Of a stretch of 22,636 nt of DNA, positions 1 to 11,489 are shown piece by piece. The position numbers and the translations under genes are program-made. The DNA lies in assembly GCA_004151065.3 (NCBI GenBank), contig NWUY0300000430.1:164531-187166 (forward strand). Reading direction: 5' to 3'. The notes below the pieces were generated by a model. That model was not told the origin of the DNA and searched no databases. It saw nothing but the letters and a program-made list of their open reading frames with translations. The stretch's first letter is position 1. Each line of letters starts with the position of its first letter. The DNA is from Larix sibirica. Taxonomy: Eukaryota > Streptophyta > Pinopsida > Pinales > Pinaceae.

Positions 1-512
1 ACCAGATCATAACTACATAAAAAATCTGAGAAAAAGTCTGCCATCGGATCCATTCTAGCCACAAAACCCCAAATTTCAGAAGATGATTTAGTAAAGTTTA
101 GATCGTCTGCAATAACCAAATTTTTTAAACTTAGAATCCCAGACAAAGCCAGAGCCTCCCAAAAATTCCTCCTATCATCATAAGGAGCATAACAATTTAG
201 GATGGACAATTGTAAGTTCAAACCAATACACGTTCCTTCCAGAAGTAAACTCCAGGGAGAAGTAAAAACTTTGAAGGAGAACAGAGCAGGGTTCCAAGCC
301 ACTGCCAATCCCCCTGAAAGCCCATTGGAACAGCTGGCCGCGACTTCCCAACTGGGTAAGATACCCCCTAACTTTGAAATATCCATAGCACTCGAACACA
401 TAGTTTCTTGCAGTAATACAATACTCGGGCAAATAGCAACAAAAAGTTTAGAGAAGGCCTTTGCCCTAGCAACCTTCCCCAACCCCCGAACTTTCAAAGA
501 TAATAAAGACAT
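1..512 (-). CDS. LINE ORF2, N-terminal endonuclease part, cut by window edge
   Basis: Reading the minus strand from the ATG at 512 gives 170 codons without a stop, running off the window at base 1. The product starts MSLLSLKVRGLGKVARAK, the usual opening of plant LINE ORF2 proteins, and continues with the apurinic-like (APE) endonuclease domain. VLLQET (residues ~32-37) carries the expected catalytic Glu, NCYAPYDDRRNFWEAL (~106-121) is the conserved middle block, and IADDLNF (~134-140) stands where most relatives have GGDFN. The domain nicks target DNA to prime reverse transcription; the reverse transcriptase should follow outside the window. The ATG overlaps the ORF1 stop by one base (TAATG), and homology begins at once after it, which supports this start. 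The open frame suggests a fairly young copy. Family assignment is from remembered motifs; no search was run. Confidence 0.8.
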   Translation of the reverse strand, partial: MSLLSLKVRGLGKVARAKAFSKLFVAICPSIVLLQETMCSSAMDISKLGGILPSWEVAASCSNGLSGGLAVAWNPALFSFKVFTSPWSLLLEGTCIGLNLQLSILNCYAPYDDRRNFWEALALSGILSLKNLVIADDLNFTKSSSEIWGFVARMDPMADFFSDFLCSYDL

Positions 513-2053
513 TAAGAACCAGAAGAGTAGGGAAACCTTGCTCTAAGACCCTCATCAGAAGTAGAATGTGTTTCCCCTGTCAACAAACGATCAGATACCA
601 GAGGGGGAAGCAAGTCCGAACAATTCTTTCCCCTATTTCCATCTTTCTTCTTTCCCCCCCGAATAGTAACATTTTGGAATTTCACTGAATGTAGGGGAAG
701 AGCCTCAGAATCAGCAACCATAAATTTAGAATAAGAGGGCACATGAGTTAGGGTTTTCAAAACCCCATCAATATTGAAACCACAGCTTTCCCCAAACTCG
801 GAAACCCCCTTATCTGAACTATAAGAATTCTGAACTTTAGGAAACCCTGACCCCAAACCGGCAACAGAAGGAGGAAACTGCCTATCTTGCCCCTGTGGCT
901 CGACACAATTGACAAGAGCATCAGGAGAACCCTCACGGACATCCTCCCCAACATCAACATAATCTAAATCAAAAGAAAGACTATGGGCAACAACAGGTTT
1001 CTCCTTCACTACAGACACAAAGGATACAGGTTGAATCTCAACTAGAGGCGCAACGGTCCCATGTCTCAAGATAACTTCCCCAGAAGCAATTCTAACATCT
1101 AAATCCTTCTCAGCACCTTCCACCAAAGCAATATCATCTTTTGAGACATCAGTATAAACGAAGTCAGGAATAGGAATACACTTACCAGGGCCATTAAGCA
1201 GAGAAGCGTGTAGAGGAGTAGACACCATTGAATCATCCACAGGCGACCGCAGCTTCTTAATGTGAGAGCATTTAGCTTGGATATGTCCTGTTTCCTGACA
1301 GGAGAAGCAGCGAAATGGGATTCTGAAGAAATCAAGCCTCTGTTTCCAAGACCTCTGCCCCCAAACAACCTCAACTTCTGCCGAAAGACCAGAATCAATT
1401 TCAATTTCAACCATTACTTTGGCATATCGCCTGTCCATACCAAATAATGTCTTCCTGTCAATACGAATGAAACGGCCTATCGAATTAGCCAACCCAACAA
1501 TAATCTCTTCTGTCCAGAGTTCGATAGGCAGACCTGGAATAATCATCCAGAGATGCCTTAATGTCTGCTTCTCCGAAAGAGGGTCAAAAGCGAGATGCCA
1601 ACGCTTCAGAATTAAGGACCCATCCTTAAAAAGCCAAGTACCATCCAATATCCTGGGCAGAAAGGAAGCATCCGAAAAGACAAAAAGAATCCAACGGTTC
1701 AACAACAGGTTAACCCTAGGAGCCATACCTGTCACCGGCACCCAATTTGCCCTAACCCATTCGAGGATTTCATCTTTCGAACCAGACGTGAACTCTAATC
1801 GCCCAACTAAAGCTCGTTCTGCTAACATTTCCACTCTTTCAAGGTTTGAGTCCTCAGCTATCACAAACCTGGATAGCATAGAACGAGCTTTGAAGGCTTT
1901 CAACCGTCTTCTAACCCTAGCCTTCGCACCATAAAAATTCCGGTTCCTCTGCCCAAAATCATTAGAATGCAGAGTTGTCTGCTCCGGTAGAACCACAGGT
2001 TTATCCAAGTGAAATGGGGAAGACACACCCCGAGAGTGAAAAGGTGATGCCAT
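512..2053 (-). CDS. LINE ORF1 protein, DUF4283-like with CCHC zinc knuckle (513 aa)
   Basis: A 513-residue open frame of the type encoded by ORF1 of plant LINEs, whose products bind the element's RNA. Residues ~70-175 look like DUF4283, with WILFVFSDASFLPRILDGTW and a following RWHLAFDPLSE block. Residues 249-262 form a perfect C-x2-C-x4-H-x4-C knuckle (CFSCQETGHIQAKC), in the position of zf-CCHC_4. After residue ~275 the chain is low in recognisable motifs, as usual for this family. It opens MASPFHSRGV at 2053 and stops at 514-512, where the stop shares its last A with the ORF2 ATG. There is no internal stop or frameshift. A copy of its first 164 codons recurs at 5687-6181 in the likely assembly duplicate. 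Confidence 0.88.
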   Translation of the reverse strand: MASPFHSRGVSSPFHLDKPVVLPEQTTLHSNDFGQRNRNFYGAKARVRRRLKAFKARSMLSRFVIAEDSNLERVEMLAERALVGRLEFTSGSKDEILEWVRANWVPVTGMAPRVNLLLNRWILFVFSDASFLPRILDGTWLFKDGSLILKRWHLAFDPLSEKQTLRHLWMIIPGLPIELWTEEIIVGLANSIGRFIRIDRKTLFGMDRRYAKVMVEIEIDSGLSAEVEVVWGQRSWKQRLDFFRIPFRCFSCQETGHIQAKCSHIKKLRSPVDDSMVSTPLHASLLNGPGKCIPIPDFVYTDVSKDDIALVEGAEKDLDVRIASGEVILRHGTVAPLVEIQPVSFVSVVKEKPVVAHSLSFDLDYVDVGEDVREGSPDALVNCVEPQGQDRQFPPSVAGLGSGFPKVQNSYSSDKGVSEFGESCGFNIDGVLKTLTHVPSYSKFMVADSEALPLHSVKFQNVTIRGGKKKDGNRGKNCSDLLPPLVSDRLLTGETHSTSDEGLRARFPYSSGS

Positions 2054-2290
2054 AAAGACCCTTCACCGGAAAAACAAAGAAAACCCACACTTGTCCACCC
2101 ACAGCTAGGATGAGGAGGGACTCGCGAACAACTGTAATCCACTAACAAAGCCTCCACCAAAAAAATATGATCGAAACCCTAAGTGAGTGAAAAAATGAAC
2201 CAAACCACAACAAAACAAATGCTGCAAACCGAGAGCAAAAGGATTCGGAAAGAACTACTTTTGAGCATCATCGTAAGCCTCTTTTCCCAC
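2054..2290 (-). other. LINE 5' leader (approximate outer limit)
   Basis: Upstream of ORF1 on the minus strand lies a leader including AGGGTTTCGATCAT and a run of T before GGTGGAGG. No long open frame other than a shadow is present. The true 5' end of the element cannot be fixed: I saw no matching target-site duplication, because the 3' end lies outside the window. The outer limit given is a guess at where sequence composition changes before the COQ5 upstream region. Confidence 0.35.
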
Positions 2291-2342
2291 TTTTTTTATA
2301 CTTTGCTGGTTCATATTGATCAGAAACAAATCAAGGTAAAAG

Positions 2343-2362
2343 AAATATATATATCTATATAA
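2343..2362 (+). promoter_or_regulatory. Possible TATA region of COQ5
   Basis: An alternating A/T run (atatatatatctatataat) sits about 155-175 bases before the COQ5 ATG, between the LINE leader and exon 1. Position and composition fit a plant TATA element, but AT-rich runs are common in this window and no transcript start can be seen. Confidence 0.25.
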
Positions 2363-2515
2363 TAATTTTCTTAAAGTTTTATTTAATCATAGAAATACTA
2401 AATCAGCTTGTATCGGGTTTATAATTAGGCATTGACTCATAATTTTATAAAGCTGAACAGCCGGCCCTCGTTTCCTGTTTCGACGGTGTAAGACGCAAAT
2501 TGAACAGCCAAACAA

Positions 2516-3606
<1,091 letters not shown>

Positions 3607-4784
3607 GTAGCTTGACCAAACTATTTTTATATATTCAAATGCGTCCTTTTAACTATTAAATATGGCAATATGTCAAGTCTTAAAAAAAAGAAAAGAAATC
3701 ACGTTATTAGCGTAGCCAACACGAACACAAGCAAAAGACATTAAAAGCCATTTAAATTATCAAAACTGCTTTAGATCATACCTAGACTATGAAGTGTCAC
3801 ATTGGTGCACAAATGATAAAGTCGTTAACAGTCCAAAATTTAAGGGCCACAAGTGTGAGTACATCGAAGTATTAGTAATATCAAAGAAAATGATCATGCG
3901 GCAGTGGGTAATGGGGGCCGGCAATCGTACTTAGGTGGCCTTCCCCATTATGACCCAACTATTGCATTCCCTGCAAATACCTTTTCAGTTTTCAATAGCC
4001 ATGCCTTAGTATTTGTAAGATATGCATCTCTTCCATAGCAAACTTACAATTACACAAGTTTGGAATGTTTTTTTTGTTTTCAAGGAAAACCTCAGCGGAA
4101 ACCTAAGGGATGCTTCTCCACATTCGTGGATGACATCCCTAGTAACCCCGTTGGCATAGACTAGTGCATCTCACTTGTGAAAATTCCAAACCTGAGGTGA
4201 TTGCTGTTCTTATGTTCTCAACTAAACGACACTGTTATTTAATTGCAGAAATATAACTTCTTCACATAGCAATAATCACACAAATAGCTGGGAAGTATAT
4301 AGCGGAAGCGCAAAACCATTACACAAATACACAATAATTTTTCTTTCAAATCAGCTTATCATTAACTTAATCAACGCTTACAAGGAAATCTCGACAGCTG
4401 ATATAAAACATCAGCTGCATGGGAAACAAAGAGACCCCAAACCTGAGGTTTACAGCCCGCTGAAGAGAAATTAATTTTGCACAGAATTTGAGGCACTAAT
4501 GTATGCCTGTATGTACTGTACTGTACGGCTGTATGGATCCGTACAGACCTATCTATAGGACTGTATAAATTACTGCTCTATGTGCAGTCTTCAACGTGCA
4601 AATCTTCTGGTTGATCCTCTTCATGCAGTTCTGTTTTCTATATTCCGGTTGCTGTTCCCATTCGATAAAAATTGTGCCTAAATTCTCTATCTTGACCTGC
4701 CTTTATACTTGCCCAAAAATCCTAATCTGCCAAAACCCTATCTCTTATTGAGATGTAGGTTGAGATTAGTCTAAATCACTAATG
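3607..4784 (+). other. COQ5 intron 3 sequence, copy 1, up to the N
   Basis: After the donor GTAGCT at 3607 no exon-like stretch follows. The region is non-coding, with a SINE 3' end at ~4068-4200 and a short self-complementary stretch near 4500-4570 (tgtactgtactgtacgg and nearby inverted pieces). I looked for the next COQ5 blocks (a GDVAFR-like start, the CDINP block, the FGIRN block) and saw none. Confidence 0.6.
4068..4200 (-). mobile_element. tRNA-derived SINE, 3' part, in COQ5 intron 3
   Basis: On the minus strand the segment contains CATCCACGAATGTGGAGAAG, nearly the same as CATCCACGAAATGTGGGGAAG in the complete SINE at 16709-16919. It ends GAGGTTTTCCTTGAAAAC followed by an A-rich tail (T run from 4068 on the plus strand). 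The same 3' ending recurs in the SINE at 9485-9612. A clear A box, 5' end and target-site duplication were not found, so the copy may be 5'-truncated or old. Confidence 0.5.
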
Positions 4785-4785
4785 N
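4785..4785. other. Ambiguous base N at the junction of the direct repeats
   Basis: The only N in the window. It sits exactly where the left repeat copy ends and the right copy restarts from the equivalent of base 639. This is what a one-base placeholder between two concatenated contigs would look like. Confidence 0.95.
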
Positions 4786-6181
4786 CCATCTTTCTTCTTT
4801 TTCCCCCTCCGAATAGTAACATTTTGAAATTTCACTGAATGTAGGGGAAGAGCATCTGAATCAGCTACCGGAATTTAGAATAAGAGGGCACAGGAGTTAG
4901 GGTTTTCAAAACCCCATCAATATTGAAACCACAGTTTTCCCCAACTCGGAACCCCACTATCTGAATATAAGAATTCTGAACCCTAGGAACCCTGACCCCA
5001 AACCGGCAACAGAAGGAGGAAACTGCCTATCTAGCACCTGAGGCTCGGCACAATTGACAAGAGCACAGGAGAACCCTCACGGACATCCTCCCCAACATCA
5101 ACATAATCTAAATCAAAAGAAAGACTGCGGCTACAACAGGTTTCTCCTTCTCTACAGACACAGAGGTACAGGTGATCTCTAACTAGAGGCGCAAGGTCCC
5201 ATGTCTCAAGATAACTTCCCCAGAGCAATTCGAACATCTAAATCCTTCTCACAACTTCCACCAAAGCAATATCATCTTTTGAGACATCAGTATAAACGAG
5301 TCAGGAATAGGAATACACTTACCAGGGCCATAAATGCAGAGAAGTGCGTGTGGAGTAAAACCATGGAATCATCCACAGGCGACCCGACTTCTTAATGTGA
5401 GACATTTGCTTGGATATGTCCTGTTTCCTGACAGGAGAACAGCGAAAGGGATTCTGAAGAAATCAGCCTCTGCTTCCAAATCCTCTGCCCCCAAACAACC
5501 TCAACTTCTGCCGGAAAGACCAGAATCAATTTCAATTTCCAACCATTACTTTGGCATATCGCCTGTCCATGACCAAATAAGTCTTCCTGTCAATCGAATG
5601 AAACGCCAACCGAATTAGCCAACCCAACAATAATCTCTTCTGTCCAGAGTTCGATAGGCAGACCTGGAATCATCATCCAGAGATGCCTAATGTCTGTTCT
5701 CCGAAAGAGGGTCAAAAGCGAGATGCCAACGCTTCAGAATTAAGGACCCATCCTTAAAAAGCCAAGTACCATCCAATATCCTGGGCAGAAAGGAAGCATC
5801 CGAAAAGACAAAAAGAATCCAACGGTTCAACAACAGGTTAACCCTAGGAGCCATACCTGTCACCGGCACCCAATTTGCCCTAACCCATTCGAGGATTTCA
5901 TCTTTCGAACCAGACGTGAACTCTAATCGCCCAACTAAAGCTCGTTCTGCTAACATTTCCACTCTTTCAAGGTTTGAGTCCTCAGCTATCACAAACCTGG
6001 ATAGCGTAGAACGAGCTTTGAAGGCTTTCAACCATCTTCTAACCCTAGCCTTCGCACCATAAAAATTCCGGTTCCTCTGCCCAAAATCATTAGAATGCAG
6101 AGTTGTCTGCTCCGGTAGAACCACAGGTTTATCCAAGTGAAATGGGGAAGACACACCCCGAGAGTGAAAAGGTGATGCCAT
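4786..6181 (-). pseudogene. LINE ORF1, second copy, frame broken in its 3' part
   Basis: Codons 1-162 of ORF1 (6181 down to ~5696) are intact and match the first copy except for two substitutions noticed: a Met-to-Thr and an Arg-to-Trp change near residues 48-60. Below ~5696 repeated single-base losses shift the frame many times; the zinc-knuckle region is still recognisable at DNA level around 5400-5450. ORF2 and the end of ORF1 are absent because the copy starts at the N. I read the frameshifts as probable sequencing errors at a contig end, so calling this a biological pseudogene would be risky. Confidence 0.6.
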
Positions 6182-6643
6182 AAAGACCCTTCACCGGAAA
6201 AACAAAGAAAACCCACACTTGTCCACCCACAGCTAGGATGAGGAGGGACTCGCGAACAACTGTAATCCACTAACAAAGCCTCCACCAAAAAAATATGATC
6301 GAAACCCTAAGTGAGTGAAAAAATGAACCAAACCACAACAAAACAAATGCTGCAAACCGAGAGCAAAAGGATTCGGAAAGAACTACTTTTGAGCATCATC
6401 GTAAGCCTCTTTTCCCACTTTTTTTATACTTTGCTGGTTCATATTGATCAGAAACAAATCAAGGTAAAAGAAATATATATATCTATATAATAATTTTCTT
6501 AAAGTTTTATTTAATCATAGAAATACTAAATCAGCTTGTATCGGGTTTATAATTAGGCATTGACTCATAATTTTATAAAGCTGAACAGCCGGCCCTCGTT
6601 TCCTGTTTCGACGGTGTAAGACGCAAATTGAACAGCCAAACAA

Positions 6644-7734
<1,091 letters not shown>

Positions 7735-8911
7735 GTAGCTTGACCAAACTATTTTTATATATTCAAATGCGTCCTTTTAACTATTAAATATGGCAATATG
7801 TCAAGTCTTAAAAAAAAGAAAAGAAATCACGTTATTAGCGTAGCCAACACGAACACAAGCAAAAGACATTAAAAGCCATTTAAATTATCAAAACTGCTTT
7901 AGATCATACCTAGACTATGAAGTGTCACATTGGTGCACAAATGATAAAGTCGTTAACAGTCCAAAATTTAAGGGCCACAAGTGTGAGTACATCGAAGTAT
8001 TAGTAATATCAAAGAAAATGATCATGCGGCAGTGGGTAATGGGGGCCGGCAATCGTACTTAGGTGGCCTTCCCCATTATGACCCAACTATTGCATTCCCT
8101 GCAAATACCTTTTCAGTTTTCAATAGCCATGCCTTAGTATTTGTAAGATATGCATCTCTTCCATAGCAAACTTACAATTACACAAGTTTGGAATGTTTTT
8201 TTTGTTTTCAAGGAAAACCTCAGCGGAAACCTAAGGGATGCTTCTCCACATTCGTGGATGACATCCCTAGTAACCCCGTTGGCATAGACTAGTGCATCTC
8301 ACTTGTGAAAATTCCAAACCTGAGGTGATTGCTGTTCTTATGTTCTCAACTAAACGACACTGTTATTTAATTGCAGAAATATAACTTCTTCACATAGCAA
8401 TAATCACACAAATAGCTGGGAAGTATATAGCGGAAGCGCAAAACCATTACACAAATACACAATAATTTTTCTTTCAAATCAGCTTATCATTAACTTAATC
8501 AACGCTTACAAGGAAATCTCGACAGCTGATATAAAACATCAGCTGCATGGGAAACAAAGAGACCCCAAACCTGAGGTTTACAGCCCGCTGAAGAGAAATT
8601 AATTTTGCACAGAATTTGAGGCACTAATGTATGCCTGTATGTACTGTACTGTACGGCTGTATGGATCCGTACAGACCTATCTATAGGACTGTATAAATTA
8701 CTGCTCTATGTGCAGTCTTCAACGTGCAAATCTTCTGGTTGATCCTCTTCATGCAGTTCTGTTTTCTATATTCCGGTTGCTGTTCCCATTCGATAAAAAT
8801 TGTGCCTAAATTCTCTATCTTGACCTGCCTTTATACTTGCCCAAAAATCCTAATCTGCCAAAACCCTATCTCTTATTGAGATGTATGGTGAGATTAGTCT
8901 AAATCACTAAT
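7735..8911 (+). other. COQ5 intron 3 sequence, copy 2
   Basis: The same non-coding sequence as after the first copy, with the SINE 3' end now at ~8196-8328. It carries on past the point where the first copy stops at the N, into unique AT-rich sequence (tatataaaaatacac from 8911). Confidence 0.6.
8196..8328 (-). mobile_element. tRNA-derived SINE, 3' part, second copy
   Basis: Counterpart of the SINE fragment at 4068-4200, shifted by 4128 bases, with the same A-rich tail and CATCCACGAATGTGG block on the minus strand. If the duplication is an assembly artefact this is the same element counted twice. Confidence 0.5.
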
Positions 8912-8946
8912 ATATAAAAATACACTTTATTAGAGTCAACAGCTAA

Positions 8947-9205
8947 TAATAAGACTTCCACTTTTTTTCCAAGTAAATTTCCTGGGGCAAATCCCCATGC
9001 ACTTCCCAGTTCCCCGCATTTTTAGGATGGTACCTAGGGTAAACCCATATTCCGTAGGGCACAAGGCCAATCAACAAGGGCCCAAAGTCATTGCAACAAT
9101 ATACTTATTATGGGCTCAACATGTCACTTAGGGGAATAGAACCTGGGTGGGGAGGATAACACTCCATCCCACAACCACTCAAGCTAAACCCAATTGACCT
9201 TAACC
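8947..9205 (-). mobile_element. tRNA-derived SINE, near full length, degenerate
   Basis: On the minus strand it starts near 9205 with an A-box-like TTTAGCTTGAGTGGTTG, followed at tRNA-like spacing by a B-box-like CCAGGTTCTATTCCCC. A non-tRNA body follows and ends GGAAATTTACTTGGAAAAAAAG. The internal promoter pair and A-rich end are the mark of RNA polymerase III-driven SINEs. The 3' ending resembles the other minus-strand SINEs here. No convincing target-site duplication was found, so the outer limits are approximate. Confidence 0.6.
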
Positions 9206-9470
9206 CCATTAACATACTCGGGCTACCACCAAATAAACCCCTCTTATTGGTTCCTTCAATAAAGAGAGGTCTGCTACTGCTCTTGCCTTAAAATTTGAAG
9301 GACAATTTCATACATGCTCAAAAATTAAGATAATGTTTGAATAGATAAAAAAATCGTGCACAGATCCATTAAGCTGCAGTTCAGCATAGATTCAACTTTT
9401 GGTAGCACAGTGTATGCAATTCGCAACTTCTTGAAACAGCTAAAAACTATTTTAAGAAAATTATCCATCC

Positions 9471-9626
9471 AAAGTTTAATTCATTTTTTTCCAAGAAAAA
9501 CCTCATGGAGAAAGCCAAGGGATGGAATCTAACTGGGCACCTGCTAGCACAGAACTAGCAAACTGCCGAGCAACTTTGACAACAAACCAATGGAGCTAAC
9601 CCCTTGGGCTTCAAAGTTTGATTCAT
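9471..9626 (-). mobile_element. Short tRNA-derived SINE with target-site duplication
   Basis: Core 9485-9612 on the minus strand. It begins GAAGCCCAAGGGGTTAGCTC with an A box (GGTTAGCTCCATTGG), has a weak B-box-like AGTTAGATTCC, and ends GAGGTTTTTCTTGGAAAA with an A run. It is flanked by a 14-base duplication, aaagtttaattcat at 9471-9484 and aaagtttgattcat at 9613-9626, one mismatch. At ~128 bp it is shorter than the 211-bp relative at 16709-16919, so it is either internally deleted or another subfamily. Confidence 0.7.
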
Positions 9627-9679
9627 AATTCTATTTCTTCTTTATTTCCTTGGGAAAATCGGCAGTGGATAACGCCCCC

Positions 9680-10240
9680 AAATAAATTAAAAACCCTGGT
9701 CTCGTTACCAAACCCTGTGGTAACAAAATTCAAATCCAATCTTCAAATTTCTCAATTTAAAGGATAGACAACATTAAAACTCAAAGAAAACGATCAATTC
9801 TCCGCATTTAATGGGTGAAACTCGGAATTCACGAAATCAAGGAAATGTAGTTCTCATACACCGAATTTTTCTGAAACTTTGAAATAAAGTTCTAATGCAC
9901 CAAAAATTTCAGAGAAAAACGGTGTATAGAATTTCCTTGAGAAAATGAGCACTAAAATAAATTAAAACCCCGGTTTCGTTAACAAACACTATGATGACCA
10001 AATTCAAATCCGATCTTCAAAATTCGTAATTTATCGTTGTTTTTAAGAATAGTGATAAATTCTTCCGCGCCAACACTGAAAGAAAACAATCAATTCTCCG
10101 CATTTTATGGATGAGACTCCGAGATTCAGTGAAATCGATAGAATGTAGCTCGCTGCACAGAAATTTTCTGAAAATATAAACGAAAGTTTTATACACCGAA
10201 ACTTCCAGAAAAATGAAATGAAATGTCTTATAAACCGAAT
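9680..10240. repeat. Diverged tandem duplication of ~275-295 bp
   Basis: Unit 1 about 9680-9954, unit 2 about 9955-10240. Shared landmarks in the same order are aaataaattaaaa, the ggt(c/t)tcgtta block, attcaaatccratcttcaaa and tcaattctccgcattt. The offset is 275 bases at the start and 296 further on, because unit 2 has an extra ~21 bases. Within and after unit 2, up to ~10375, a shorter motif of the form caccgaa-ttt-ctgaaa recurs loosely every 30-50 bases. The region lies just inside the intron that would follow APX exon 1. Confidence 0.75.
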
Positions 10241-10444
10241 TCATGAAAATTTAAAGAAATTTTAAGCGAAAATACTTATGAACCTATGTTTTCTGAAAAA
10301 TTAAACGAAAATCCTAATCCAGCAAAATTTTAACGAAGATTCTGATACCGCAAATTTTCCTGAAACTTTAAAAGAGAAACATACAAACAGTGAGAATGTA
10401 AAATTCGAAAGAGAAAAAACAGAAAATGGAGAAGAAAAACATAC

Positions 10445-10560
10445 GCGAGACGAAGCATGATAGGCGCGCAATTCTTTTCAGCAATGAGAGCGCGGAGGTC
10501 TCGGCGTGCCTTCTCAATGGACTTGAGATAGGCAGCGTCCACCACTGGAGCCATCGGCAT
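10445..10560 (-). CDS. APX: Ascorbate peroxidase, exon 1 only (38 codons)
   Basis: On the minus strand the ATG at 10560 opens [18 protein letters not shown], continuing through [12 protein letters not shown] to CAPIMLRL. This is the N-terminus of plant ascorbate peroxidases, which reduce hydrogen peroxide with ascorbate; the MAPVVDA start is closer to the peroxisome-membrane APX group than to the cytosolic one. The exon ends CTC GC before a GTATGT donor (10444-10439), placing the intron after L-A, just before the W-H of the haem-pocket motif, as in plant APX genes. The distal Arg (MLR) is present; the rest (W-H, proximal His, Asp) is not. I found no exon 2 on this strand from 10440 down to base 1. 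It is a gene 5' end with a very long intron, or a fragment. A second ATG at 10554 would give the more usual MAPVVDA start. Confidence 0.85.
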
Positions 10561-10690
10561 GATTGTATTTTTTCTGAACCTGTAGAAAACAGGGTTAGCG
10601 CGGTTCGATCGTTGGATCTTTGATAAGAAAAATAGAGCAACAAGAGGTGAGAAAGAAAACCACCTGGCGGATGGAATGAAGACTATCCAA
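10561..10690 (-). promoter_or_regulatory. APX upstream region with possible 5'-UTR splice acceptor
   Basis: Just upstream of the APX ATG on the minus strand is TGTTTTCTACAG followed by GTTCAGAAAAAATACAATC and the ATG. This resembles a 3' splice site (AG at 10581-10580) and would fit an intron in the 5' UTR, known in some plant APX genes. The stretch is rich in CG dinucleotides (for example CGATCGAACCGCG), unlike its AT-rich surroundings, as expected for a gene 5' end. No TATA box could be assigned. Confidence 0.4.
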
Positions 10691-10699
10691 TCAGATTAG

Positions 10700-11130
10700 A
10701 ATCAACTCGGCTTCCTCTAGTTATCGGAGCGGGTTATGATTAGATATTTTCAGTTCATGTTGCATTCTACTGCGCTTCTAGAAAATCCAAATTAGGTGAC
10801 TCTATTTATGGACGCTATATTTATCTGCTTCGCTAAATTATTCTTTAAACCTTAATACTGTGAAGCACTTTTACTATTTTTAGCCGGTGACAGGGCCCTC
10901 TCCAAAACTAGGAGAGGTCATCCGCTTAGAAGTGACAGCTTTTACCATGTGAACAAAGGCTTGTCACTTGTGATCAGGCTTGACATTTGTGGCTCTCGGT
11001 ATATTCCTTTTATTAGTTTGTTTCATTTTTAACAATTTCTTGAAGAGGTTGTTGGCATTCATTTATATTTATTATTTAAGATTAAAATTGGATTTTAGTT
11101 TGAAGGGTTACGAACATCAAGTGTTACATG
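10700..11130. other. Spacer upstream of APX
   Basis: No gene or element recognised. A moderately GC-rich part (10880-10990, with gacagggccctctcc and a repeated cttgtcactt/cttgacattt motif) grades into T-rich sequence leading to the minisatellite. Confidence 0.5.
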
Positions 11131-11482
11131 TCTTTTGTTTTTTTTGAAAAATTATATTTCAAAATTTATGTGTTTTAAATGTTTTTTTGTTTTTTTTTAA
11201 ATTACATTTCAAAATTTATGTGTTTTTATATGTATTTTGTTTTTTTTGAAAAATTACCTTTCAAAATATGTGTTTTATATGTTTTTTTGTTTTTTTTGAA
11301 AAATTACATTTCAAAATTTATGTGTTTTATATGTGTTTTGTTTTTTTGAAAAATTACATTTCAAAATTTATATGTTTTTATATGTATTTTGTTTTTTTGA
11401 AAAATTACATTTTAAAATTTATGTGTTTTATATGTTTTTTTGTTTTTTTGAAAATTTATATTTCAAAATTTATGTGTTTTAT
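11131..11482. repeat. AT-rich minisatellite, seven units of ~50 bp
   Basis: Each unit has the form tttttgaaaaattacatttc, then aaaatttatgtgttttatat, then a T/G-rich run. The aaaat(tt)atg landmark falls at 11161, 11211, 11263, 11313, 11363, 11414 and 11465, a spacing of 50-52 bases. A 92-codon open frame across it simply translates the repeat (recurring K-F-x-C-F-I-C-F) and is not a gene. Such arrays can act as matrix-attachment DNA, but nothing here proves it. Confidence 0.9.
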
Positions 11483-11489
11483 TTATCAA

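Noticed and set aside
1419-1934. 171-codon plus-strand ORF
   Set aside because: Antisense shadow of LINE ORF1, which has clear domain motifs on the other strand.
1900-2160. 86-codon minus-strand ORF (also at 6028-6288)
   Set aside because: Overlaps the ORF1 start in another frame and has no motif; a shadow.
10330-10560. 76-codon ORF as a complete small protein
   Set aside because: After residue 38 it reads through a GTATGT donor into intron; only the first 116 bases are APX coding sequence.
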